Assembly: GCA_027625915.1 (NCBI GenBank)
Contig: JANTQA010000023.1
Coordinates: 22,878,001 to 22,942,000 of the forward strand
Direction of reading: 5' to 3'
DNA from: Anaeramoeba flamelloides
Lineage: Eukaryota > Metamonada > Anaeramoebidae
Length of the DNA: 64,000 nt
The position numbers were made by a program, and so were the translations under genes. The notes under the pieces are model-generated. The model was not told where the DNA came from, ran no database searches, and worked only from the letters and a program-made list of their open reading frames with translations. Numbering within the stretch: the stretch's first letter is position 1; each line of letters opens with the position of its first letter. This document shows positions 1 to 10,750 of this stretch, piece by piece.

Positions 1-317
1 AATGTAAAAATTTGTTGTAATCTTTCAAACAAATTGAATTTATTTTTGACGAATAAGTGAATTTAACATTTTGTTCACTTTATAAAGAAAGTCTCTATTT
101 GATAAATGTTTCAAAAGTGAAAAAAAGTATTATTATTTAAATTCTTTTGACTATTAAAGTTTTAGTATTTATTGTGTCGTCGATAAATATATTGCTTGAA
201 TTTTGAAAAATTCAAAAAAAAAAAATTAAAAGAAAGAGAGACAGAAAGAAAAAAAAAGAAAAGGAGAGACAGAAAGAAAAAGAAAAAGAAAAAGAGAAAA
301 AAAAGAAAAACACTTAC

Positions 318-1444
318 GAAAAAATTAACATTTCTGATTTATTGGAATTCAAATCAGATAACCAAATTTGATTTTTCATTGTACCTGCGACAATTTTATT
401 ATTAAAAATATCAATCGCTCTCATTGGACCAGCAATGATTGAAGAAATTTTTTTTGTCAAAGAAAATTCAGAATTCCAGATATTGATTTTACCGTCTTTG
501 CCGCCTGAAATGATTGAACCGTCTTGGAGGCATCTTACGACTATACAAGGTCCGACATGGGCCTTAAACTTCTGCGAAACCATCTTATTGTCTTGTGACC
601 AAACGTAAACAACGCCTGATCTCGATCCAGTTAAAACATCGCCGTTATCTGAAATTGAAAGAGATAAAAGCATTGTATCGTCTCTGCCTTGGAAGGTGCC
701 AGGAATACTGCTGATGGAGTAATCATTTGCAATTTTCAAAAACTGGATATGCTTAATACCACAGATGACAAATGTTGATCCGTCGTTTGGATCAAAATGA
801 GCGCACAGAACTTTGTTTCCGGGGCCCTCTGCAGATGAAATTAATTGCCCCGTTTCCCAATTCCAGAGACAGATTGTATGTTTGCTATCTAGCCCAACAG
901 TGACCAACAAATTGCCAGATGATGAAAATGCTAAGCAGGAAACACCTTTACCATGGTTAGGGTTCAGTTCCGAAATCGTTTCACAGGTTTCAGTATCCCA
1001 TACGCAAATTTTGTCTTCGCCATCTTGCCCGGTTGCGACAACTCTCTTATTTGGATGAATGGCATTGCACGAAATGGTACCGTTATGTGTTTTATAAAAT
1101 TTTTGTTTTTGGGTTGTTGGGTTGTAAACAATGCCCACTGCCGCTGCATAATATACAATTTCGCCAGTGGAAGTAAAATGAATATTATTTCGATCATCAC
1201 CACGATATCCATACACAAATTCTAATTCATAATTCATTCCGTTTGTGCTTGTGCTTGTGCTTGTGTTTTTATTTCTATTATTAAGTGGTAATTTTGGTTT
1301 TACCAATACTTGGGTTTTTGTTTGCGTTTCTTTATTATTTAAATTTTGTAAGAATTGTGGTTTTTTAGGTAACTTTGGTAATTCTTTTTGCTTGAAGCCA
1401 TTGTTGTTGTTGCTGCTGCTGATGTTATTGTTATTGTTTCTTTG

Positions 1445-1475
<31 letters not shown>

Positions 1476-3919
1476 GATCTTGTTTCTCTTCCTCTGTTTG
1501 GATCATTATTTAATAATGAAGAAAATAATTCATTATTTTCAAGTCTATTTTCTTTTTGTTGGGTAGTTCTTGTTCTTGTTTTTAATAAATCAAAAGGATC
1601 GGTGGATTTTTTTGTTGAATTCAAAGCTTTTTCTAAAGATAATTTTTGATTACTGAGCTGTTTTAATAAACTATCGAGATTATTATCATTTTTTTTCGCA
1701 CTTGATTCAAATTCATTATTGTTCATTAAATCAAAAGGTGATACCTCGTTTTGTTTTTTTTGCAATTGCTTTTGAAGTGACTTTGGCTGATTAGATTTCA
1801 TTAGACTTATATTTCTTTTTGGTACTTGTGGTATTGTTGTATTTTCTGTTTTTTCAAGTAATTGAATCAATTTTGATTTCCTTCTTCCAATTTGTGGTGG
1901 CTTTTCTTGTTTTGTATTATTTATTAACATTGTGATTTTCTTTTTAATATTTTTGATGTTTTGTTTATTATTGTTTAAAAATAAAATAACGAAATGAGAG
2001 AATTATGAAATAATTTTAAGATAAAATTAAAATTTTCCTTACTGTTTGTTGTTGATTATTTGTTTGTGGTCTAACATTTGTTTGTGGTCTAACATTTGTT
2101 TGTTGTCTAATATTTGTTTGTGGTCTAATATTTGTCTGTTGTCTAACATTTGTTTGTGGTCGGATATTTGTTTGTTGTCGAATATTTGTTTGACGATCAA
2201 GATTTGGTTTAGGGCTAATATTGGGCCTTGGTTTAAGATTTGGTCTTGGCTTAAGATTTGGTCTTGGCTTAAGATTTGGTCTTGGCTTGATATTTGGTCT
2301 TGGTTTTTGGTTTGGCTGTGGCAATTTTCTTCGGACGGGTTGTGGTGGGAGTTTCTTTTTTGGTTTCATTCTACAAGACAATCTTATTTGTGGTTCTTGT
2401 TTTTGGTTTTTTGATTTTTTGCCACCCTTTTTATAAATTTATTATTTTAATTAAAAGAAAATATTTAATTAATATGTCTAAGATTCATCTTAAATTTATA
2501 GCAAAAAGAAACCATATCAAAAAGGAATTCATAACAATTTAATACAGTGTTTTATTTCGGATTGCCAATTCTCACAAAATGAAAATGAATATTCCATTTT
2601 TTTTTGGATATATTTTATATTTGATTTGTAATTTTTTTTTCAATTTTCTTATATTTGTTATTTTTCTCAAGAAAAAATATTAGAAAAAATATAAAAAATG
2701 ATGCTATATTTTTCAGATCTACATCACTTGATATATTTGATATTGGTCTTTTTCATTTTAGATTCTTAAGTTTTTTTTTTTTTTTTGTTTTTAGACAAAA
2801 AAGTTTCTTCTTGAAAAAAATAATTATTTTACAGATATTTCAAATCTGTTACTAAATTAAACTAAAATTCAAAATTTTACACACAGCTAAAATAGTTAAA
2901 AGAATCATAATAATACAATTTCATTCAAATTGGAAATAATTTTCATTTTTGAATGAATATGATCAATTCTTATTCATCTTTTTTTATTTTTTGTTTTCCT
3001 TTCTTTTTTCCAGTTACAAAATTTGTTTATTTTGTTCTGGATTTTATTTTTGTTGATATTAAGTTAAAGTTGAGGTTCTTCTCGACAGAAGAACTCAAAA
3101 AATAGTTAAGGGTCTAATCTTTAATTATAAAAAAATTTTCATTTGTTTATGAGTGCCGAATTCCAATTAAAAAAGCAAAAGAATATGTGGTGTATGATAG
3201 ATTTCTAAAATCCCATAATGAAAAACGAGTTCATTTTTTGAAAAAAAAGATAGTAGCTACACTCAATTTACAATTTTAAAATCGATTATAAATTATCATT
3301 TTGAATACAGGTATGGTAGTTTTGAAGTTACGTTCTTTAACAGGTTTTGAGATCCCAAAGATTTTTTTAGTTTTTTTTTTTTCAATTTTTCAAAGGAGTT
3401 ATTTTAAGTCTAGAAGAATTTCACAAAACCATTAAATGGTAAATATCTAGTGTTATAGAATAAACAACGAATTCGATTAAATCAAATTAAATTGATTGTA
3501 TACGTACTGAAAAAAAAAAAAATGCTTGAATCAAATTGAGGAAATTTAATCATTTGGAAATAGAAAACAAGAAAAAGATCAATTTTTTGTTCTAAACTTT
3601 GGATTTTTTTGAAATTGTCAGATCCTTTTAAACTTTTATTATTTAATTTGAATTTTTGTTTTTTTGAGATACTGTGAATCTTTACTATAATTAATTCGAT
3701 TTTTTCAACCAAAAGATTATCAATTTCACATTAAGATTTTTAGAGAGTAAGCCACTCCTCGAGTCTGAGGTAAATTCATGGTAGTTGGTGCGAGCATGAA
3801 AACAATAAGATTTGATTTTCTGATTTTTTTCAAAACAGAGATTCTTTGAAGTGTTTTGTTTTGGGAGCAATTCCCAAAATAAATTTGTATTTGAATCAAA
3901 AGGAAATTTAATAAAATCG

Positions 3920-3950
<31 letters not shown>

Positions 3951-4553
3951 AAATATAAAAAGAAAATTTACTTTAAATGGAAACCATCCTTCAATTTTAA
4001 GTTGTTTTCCAATATTCACTATGGGCATTTCTGCTCTTCCAAGTCTATTACCTCTTTTATTTTTTATTTTTATTTATTTAAAATAGTGACAAGAAAACAA
4101 AAGTTTTTCAGAAGAATATTAAAAATAAAAAAAAAAAAAAAAGAAAGATCAAACTGTCTGATATCGTTTGAATCATACAAGTCCACTTTAATCATTTTTT
4201 TTGTAAAATTGTGTTGAAAGACAAATTCCTTTTTAATTTTTAAAAAAACGAGAAATAATTTTAATACGTAATGTTAGTAGTTTGGTTTGTAAGGAAATAT
4301 TCACTTACTTGATTCCATGCTGGGGTTGTTGTGTTTTCTTGAACAGCAGTCTGTTTTTTTTGTGAGTTACCCAAGAATATTACGCAAAATGGTGAAAAAT
4401 CTAAATAAGAAAGAAACAAAAAAAATATTTAAAAAAGGAAAAAATTTCAAAAGAAGAAAAAGAAAAAAACAAACCAGTGAAGCCCCCAACAAGGTTATTT
4501 GCTTCGTGAACTGTTAAACAAATTTCAACCTCTTTTTGATTTTGGTTTGTCAT
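318..4553 (-). CDS. C2 - proline/asparagine repeat linker - HELP - WD40 (EML-like) protein, 3' end off the left edge
   Basis: Six exons by phase and GT-AG signals: 4475-4553, 4309-4400, 4155-4228, 3972-4044, 2043-2426 and 318-1939. A donor GTAAGTG at 317 shows that the gene continues leftwards. Exons 1-5 encode a C2 domain (residues about 7-130): EVEICLTVHEANNL, NTTTPAWNQEFVF (the usual NPxWNE segment), VDLYDSND, EGWFPF and a last strand QIRLSCRMKP. Exon 5 then has hexapeptide repeats. Exon 6 gives a T/N-rich stretch and a HELP motif (LEFVYGYRGDD, GEIVYYAAAV, HPNKRVVATGQDG; residues about 471-520), followed by about six WD40 blades. HELP-WD40 is the core of echinoderm microtubule-associated-protein-like (EML) proteins, so microtubule binding is likely. 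C2 domains usually bind membranes. The missing 3' part should carry more WD blades. Start ATG 4553 is the first Met before the C2 strand. The joint between exons 4 and 5 spans 1.5 kb and is inferred. Confidence 0.8.
2043..2345 (-). repeat. 18-bp coding minisatellites in exon 5 of the C2-WD40 gene
   Basis: Two adjacent tandem arrays of hexapeptides are encoded. The first, at about 2217-2330, is (L/I)KPRPN repeated about six times. The second, at about 2050-2216, is N(I/V)R(P/Q)QT repeated about nine times. Both keep the frame. The products are basic, Pro/Asn/Gln-rich and presumably disordered, and they link the C2 domain to the HELP-WD40 part. Arrays like this usually vary in length between alleles; that is an expectation, not something seen here. 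Confidence 0.85.
2427..3971 (-). other. 1.5-kb repeat-bearing intron of the C2-WD40 gene
   Basis: The donor GTAAAT follows exon 4 and the acceptor ATAAAAAG precedes exon 5, both in phase 0. The intron carries a truncated copy of repeat family A (from about 2857) and a family B copy (about 3300-3760). Poly-A/T runs lie at 2772-2786 and 3921-3946. No ORF here looks like a protein. Confidence 0.7.
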
Positions 4554-5646
4554 AAATGCAAGAATTATAGTTGAAGAGAAAGGATAAATAAAAAAAAATG
4601 AAAGTAAGAATACTTCTTTTTTAAGAATAAGAAAATGATCCATTCCTACTAAAAAGATCACCTAAGCACAGAATAAAACATTATTAATTGATAAATCTTT
4701 TCAGATCATAAAGAATAGAAAAGAGTTTTTCAATTTAAAAGGGGAATATTTGGAAAGATAAAACAATGATCTAAAATAACGATGTTTTAAAAGAAAGCCA
4801 GTGCTTTTTTTCTTCTTGTTTCAAGAGATATTCAAAATGGCTACAGGGTGATATACATGGACTCAAATCAATTTTGAAGTTAAACCCCTTGATATTTTGA
4901 GTGAAAATTTACTTTTGAATTGAATTTAATTAATTTTTTTTTTTGAAATTTTTTCTATCTTAAAATTTTATTTCAAAAATTCACTCTAAAATTTGAGATA
5001 AATTTTCCAATTTGATCCTTTATTTTTTGAATTACCTTTGAAATAATAAAACTCTAAGCAACCAATAACAAATTTAATGAGGGTTTATTGTTTGTTTCTT
5101 TGATTAGGTTAATGTGTAAAAATTCCAGAAAAAAGAAATAGGCTTGGAAGGATGAAACACAAATTAAAAAAGCTTACAGAAGCTATTTGAGCACCTACAT
5201 TAAGACAAATTTATTAAAATAGATTGTGTTTGATAATTTGGACAAACCACTCATTATCTCCTTTAATAAACTTTTAGGTTTTTAATATTCTTTTTCATTC
5301 ACATGAGTCTTAATTTTCAACAAAATGAAAAGAAACTTAAACCCCGATAATTCAAAATTTTGTTTTTTAAAATCAATTTCAACAATATTATTGAGAGTAA
5401 ATTAAACCTGAAAAAAAGAGGTAAAGAATTAAAAAACATTGGTTTTGCATAATCTTTCAGAATTATTTGTTTCCTCACTAAGGTTTAAAATGCAAAAGTT
5501 TGAATCATTTTTTAATTTTTTTTCGTTTATTTTTCAAATTCAAAACTAACAACAGAATTTTCATAATTTATTAACACCTTTCCTGTTTTTTGATACCTTC
5601 TGTTTCAATAAAAACAAGTAAAAACAAAAAAAACAAAAGTCGTTCA
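4554..5646. other. Divergent intergenic region between the C2-WD40 and SUN genes
   Basis: About 1.1 kb separates two genes that read away from each other, so both promoters should lie here. It is AT-rich with short A/T runs. I see no recognisable promoter element. A segment around 5010-5120 resembles one at 23230-23350, so part of it is dispersed repeat. Confidence 0.5.
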
Positions 5647-7557
5647 ATGTTTCAAAACAACCCTAACCCACAAAAAAAAATGAGTGTAGGGCCAAATAGG
5701 TTCAAACACTTATTGAAAAAGGAACAAAAATTGATTGATCAACAATTTAACCACATGGGAAATAAATTTTATGTTGGCATTCAAAAAACTTTTTATTTTC
5801 TAGTTCGTGAGCTTCGCTATGGAATTATTTTATTGGCGAGTTCATTTTGGACACTTATTACATTAATTGTTTTATTATTTGAATTCATTGCTTGGCTTGA
5901 TCTTCATCTTTTAGCAAATGCGCATTCCTTTATTGAAAAAATCTTGTTTGTGAAGATCATTCGTTTCGATCCTAAAAGTAAGACAAGAAAAAAACATCGT
6001 AAATTACGTCGCTCGTTTTTCTTGGTTTTATTTTTAATTCTCGCAGGAAGCTTTCTAATTCAAAACAAACAGATCTTACCACCAATTTCTTTAGATGGCA
6101 TCGGTAAGAACTTTCTGAATTTTTTTTTTTTTTTTTTTCTTTTTTGGAAGTTGGTTGTTTTCTTCTTTTTTTTCAAACAAAAAAATTCATTATTAAAAAA
6201 AAAAAAAAAACAAAAACAACAAAGTTCAAACATAATTTTGTCAAGACCAAAATTTCACCCAGACCTATTTTGACAACCTAACAGTTTTTTTGAATAAATA
6301 CGTTACTAAATAAATATTTCTTAAAAAAATAATTTCTTCTCTCCTTTCAAAATGATTACTTTTTCTCATCAAAAATAAACCATAACAAAAAATATTAGAC
6401 AAAATGTTCCCCTCGTTCAATGTAACTGATTACATTAACGAAAAATTTCAAAAACTTGAAGAAGATTATAAAACAAAACTCCAAGACAATCAAGATTTTG
6501 AGAAAATCAAAAAAGAAATCAAATTTGATCCGAATTTGAAAGAAAAAGAAGAAAAAAAAAAAAAAAACCAAAAAGGATCGTAAAAATCGCAACAAACACC
6601 TATGAAGAACTTAGAAAGCAACTAACTGATGAATTAAACGAATCTGAAAAAAAAGATTGGTTTAATAATTATGTATCAGCGATAACTGACGAGATTACTG
6701 AAACATTTAAAACGAAATACCCAGGTGTTTTTATTGAACCCGACGTTGTCCAAGAAAAGATTCAATTTGATAAAAATCAAATCAAATCAGTATTAAGCAA
6801 TGAGCTAAAAGACAGAGACGTTGTTTACCCATGGAGAAGCAGTAGGAAACAGGAACAGACCATTCAGAAATTAGCTGATAGCCAAATAGATCAAGTTTAT
6901 CCGAACGAAATCGATCCTAACAAAGATTTACAAGAGCAAATCCAACAGGAATTAAAGGAATGGAGAGATCTGAATACCCAAATTATCGATAGCTATATCG
7001 ACGAACTTGCAAAGCAATATGCTGATTTTATTATGGCAGGATCTTCCGATTATATTGATTATGCCGTTGATGTTCGACAGGGCAAAGTCGATGAAACATT
7101 CACTGGAAAGGCAAATAAAATTTTAAAAAAATACTTTATTGACAACCAGCAGACCGCTGAAAACGCATTAAGCACATCTTTGGAACTCCAGGACTTTTGG
7201 AAAATCAAGGGTAACAATGGTGAGGCATCTTTTGTTTTAAAAAATCCAATCAAGGTAAAATCAATTTCCATTGACCATCTTCCAATCGCAATTGATCCAA
7301 ATCCTGAATTTACTCCACAATATTTTAAAGTGCAAGCCGAGATCACTGAAAACGGTGAACCAGTATTTGTAGATATAATTGAAGGCCGTTATTTACAACA
7401 GCAACATTTTACTCAGCAATTTGAACTTAATTTATATAAAGACAGCCAAATTATAACTCAAAAATTAAAATTAAAAATCATTGATAATTATGGCGGTCAT
7501 GAAACACATGTTTACAAATTCCGTGTACATTCGGACAAGCTTGACAAACAAGACTAA
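5647..7557 (+). CDS. SUN-domain nuclear-envelope protein
   Basis: Exon 1 is 5647-6103 (donor GTAAGA) and exon 2 is 6399-7557 (acceptor TATTAG), phase 1. Start ATG 5647; ATG 5680 is a possible alternative. The N-terminal part has a long hydrophobic segment (ILLASSFWTLITLIVLLFEF) and a second one (FFLVLFLILAGSFLI), then charged coiled-coil-like sequence. The C-terminal part is a SUN domain: DYIDYAVDVRQGKVDETF, FWKIKGNNGEASFVL, TPQYFKV, and a final IIDNYGGHETHVYKFRVHS that matches the usual SNxGxxxYTCxYRFRVHG. SUN proteins span the inner nuclear membrane and bind KASH proteins to form the LINC bridge. The conserved Cys of the last strand is His here (THVY). The frame changes once near an A16 run at 6552-6567: either a one-base homopolymer error or a 35-bp GT-AG intron (6580-6614) restores it. 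Confidence 0.85.
6104..6398 (+). other. Intron 1 of the SUN gene
   Basis: A 295-bp GT-AG intron, GTAAGA...TTAG, rich in poly-T and poly-A. Splicing joins GGCATCG to ACAAAATG and keeps the reading frame. Confidence 0.75.
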
Positions 7558-9279
7558 AAAATTATTATTTTTTTTTTCCTAAATTAATACAAAAATAAAT
7601 TTATCAAATAAATCTTTTCGATTTATTTTATTTTATTATATTTTTTTTCATTCATTTTTAATTGTTCTACAAAGAAAGATTTTTTAATTTTTTATTTTTT
7701 GTTTACGAGAAACCGAGAAAGCCCAATACATTATTAATAGTCCATTAAACACTCTAATTCTAATTTATATATTTTAAAATTAAGTAGAACAACCAAGATT
7801 TTTTTAAAATGAATATTTTCATACCAAGATAGCAGTTTGAAAATCAACCATGCCTTTTCATATAATTTTATCAAAAATAACAATCTAAATACCTTTTCAA
7901 AAATTTTAATATACCAAAAATGAAAAAAAAATCAAATTATATGTATTTTAAAAAGTGTTTTATCAAATCAAGATTAAAAATTTCTGATATTAATGTTTTT
8001 TTAAAGCAATAATTTTAAGACAAATAAAAGAAAAAGAAAATAAAAGAAAAAAGAAAAATCTCTTTTTACAAAATGAGGAAACAATCGGTATATAAGATTG
8101 GATTATTTCATTTATTGACAATTTATCAATAGTACAAAATTAATTGAAAATATATATTTTTTCTCTAAACTTTTTTGTTGAGATATATTTTTATTTTTTA
8201 TAATTGTGTTTATAATATGTCCCTACAACCCAAAAAACACTAAAAATGAAAAACTGATCAAATACTTTCCATTAATACAATTAAAAAAACAAAATGATAA
8301 AATAAAAATAAATAAAGTTTCAATTTAGCTTTTTCTTGAAAACATTTTTTGCCAAAATCCTTGATTTCAACCTTGAAATTGTGTATATTTTTAGATACAC
8401 TATCTTGTTTTAACTCATTTAAAAAAACAAATTCTAAATTATGGGAATTTTCTTTTCACAAAAGGCACTAATTTGGTCTTCAAATGTTTTTTTTTTTAGT
8501 TTTAAATGGTAAAATAAAAAAAAAGTTAAACTAAAAGGATAAACCCTGTGGAAAATATTCTAATTTAATATATTAACTTATTCTTTTATTTCAAACTTTT
8601 CTCAACCCAAATTTTTCAAAAAAAAATAAAAAAGTGCACACTAATTCCAAAAAATATTTTCGATATTCAAAAGTTGAGAGTGTTTTTATTCTAAAAAAAA
8701 ATATCACAGTTTTTAATTGAATTAAGTATGAAACTTAGATTTCGAAAAATATTAATCAGAAAAAAATAGTGCTTAATTTTATTAAGGACATATTATAAAA
8801 ATCCATTTCATATAAACAAAATCATCTCTTATGAAAACATGTTTTTTTCAAAAAATAAATATTAGATCATCATGGATTTGGAGAACTGGAATTTCGATTA
8901 TTGAGATTTAATGAAAATTACCAAATGCAACCTGTTACTTTAAGTATTCTTTTTCTCTAGGTCAAAAATTTCAATTTTATTTTCCCATACTTGTATAGAG
9001 TTACAACTTAGCAAGTAAAAAAATTAAAAATTCCCTATTATATAAAATTTAGCTTGCTAATTAACTTGAAATTTTGATTGAAAATTCCAATTATTTTCAA
9101 TACACATAGAAGAACCATTTCAAACATTTTAAAGTATATTTTGATGACCTGTTTTTTTATCGATACAATGAACTCAAGGAAAAGAAATATAATTTGGGAA
9201 ACTTTTCATTTGTTTTTTTTTTTGTTCAACTAATTTGAATTATAAAGTTGTTCAAATATAATAATTTACCCCTATCTAG

Positions 9280-9805
9280 TCAAAGTTACCCAATTTTATT
9301 AAAGAAATAGAATATATTCTAAGACTTTATTATCAATATAAAAGTTTACATTTTTAACACTGAGCATTTTTTCGAATTTTTTCATTTTTTTTTTTTTTTT
9401 TGCTTTTTACTTTCTTCTTTTAATTTTTTTTATTTTTTAAAAAAAACTCAAATTCAAAAAATAAAATGTTTGAAAACCTAAATTAACTTTAAGACAATTC
9501 TAGATTTATATTTTTGTTTTAAAATCAAATTATTTAGAATTAATAACCACTATAGCAAACAATTTGGATTTCCCAAAGAAATTGAGAAAATTTACACCAA
9601 TATATTTTAATGAAAGTGGACCAAAAAATTTTGTAGTATTTTTTCATTTTTTTAAGAATTTACAGTTTTTTTCATGTATTTCTTTTATGAACATCAACTC
9701 TTATACGAAATTTATTATTTATCTTATTTCGAAAAACATTTAAGTTGGTCGACTCTTAAAAATGAAGTGAATTTTTCATTTTTGGCTGTGCCACTTTGAG
9801 TGAAA
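9280..9805 (+). repeat. Dispersed repeat family E, copy 1
   Basis: Matches, in inverted orientation, about 39655-40190 and, more weakly, 24755-25195. Shared landmarks include TTTGAGTGAAAT at one end, a segment GAAAGTGGMCCAAAAAAT, an A/T-rich core, and AGAATATWTTCTATTTCTT at the other. No coding capacity is visible. Confidence 0.55.
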
Positions 9806-10346
9806 TATAAACTAAAATTCATAATTTTTAACACATCTCCATCATTCAAACAACCACAATAATACAATTTCATTTAAATTGCAAATAAATTTTGATTTTT
9901 GAAAAATATAAAAATCTTTTTTTCATTTTTTAGTTTTTTTCATTTCATTTTTTGAATTACCTAAACCATTTCATTTGATCAAAATTATTTTTTAATTGTT
10001 TATATTAGTTTAAGGTTGACTTGTACAAAACAGAGGAACTCAAATACAATTAGTTGACGTTATCCACTTTTTGATCGATCAATAATTATTAATAGGATTT
10101 TTACCAAACACACCAATAAATATTTTTGTTTTGCTCTCTCCAAAATTTTTAACACACTGATAATTTATTTATATTGATAATTATTTATTTTTTTCATATG
10201 AATATTGTAATTTATAAATAATATGTACGTTTCAAAAAGTGAATGGTTGTAATTGGGTATTTCTTCAAGAAGTTATTAAATCAGATTTTTTTTTTTTCAA
10301 AAATTGAACTTTGGTCTGTAAAAAATTTTGAATTGGGGCGTGTTTT
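9806..10346 (+). repeat. TIR repeat family A, full-length copy (about 540 bp)
   Basis: Begins TATAAACTAAAATTCA and ends with a segment whose reverse complement resembles that start. The internal landmarks GATCGATCAATAAT, TTTTGTTTTGCTCTCTCC and GTGAATGGTTSTAATT are shared in the same order with the copy at 57414-57954. No ORF; it looks like a non-autonomous DNA element. Confidence 0.7.
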
Positions 10347-10750
10347 ACAAAGAACATTCTTACATAAATAATTGATTGTTTATTTAAAAAAAGATCTTAA
10401 CTTGAATGCCAAAACATTTAAAGCAATATCAAATAAATCAATAAAAGATATTACACACACACCCACAAATAAGTTACATTTACAAAATCATTTAAAAAAA
10501 TATATCAAAAATAAAAAAAAATAATAAAATTTGAAATGGGAGTTTATTTTTATTTAATAATTATTTATTGTATAATTTTTTTAAAAACCCTTTGAATATA
10601 TATTTTTTTATTTTAAAGAATGTGAATATAAAAATAAAAAAAAATGTTTTTAAATCAAAAACAGAAAAATAATTAAAAATTATTTTTCATAAATCAAAAT
10701 AAATAATAGTTGAATAATAATAAAAAAAAAAAAAATGATCAAGTATTATT

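Larger units (their letters stand above)
7558..10750. other. Gene-less 3.2 kb between convergent SUN and P5A genes
   Basis: The 3' ends of two convergent genes meet here. I see no coding sequence. The right half holds a copy of repeat family E (about 9280-9805) followed directly by a full-length family A element (about 9806-10346). The rest is AT-rich with homopolymer runs. Confidence 0.6.

Noticed and set aside
196-405. Lys/Arg-rich plus-strand ORF
   Set aside because: It is a polypurine run that forms the pyrimidine-rich intron sequence of the opposite-strand C2-WD40 gene.
3726-3800. Possible last exon of a separate short C2 protein (phase-0 reading after a CAG acceptor)
   Set aside because: The sequence lies at the end of a family B repeat, does not resemble a C2 end, and the exon at 2043-2426 supplies the proper last C2 strand.
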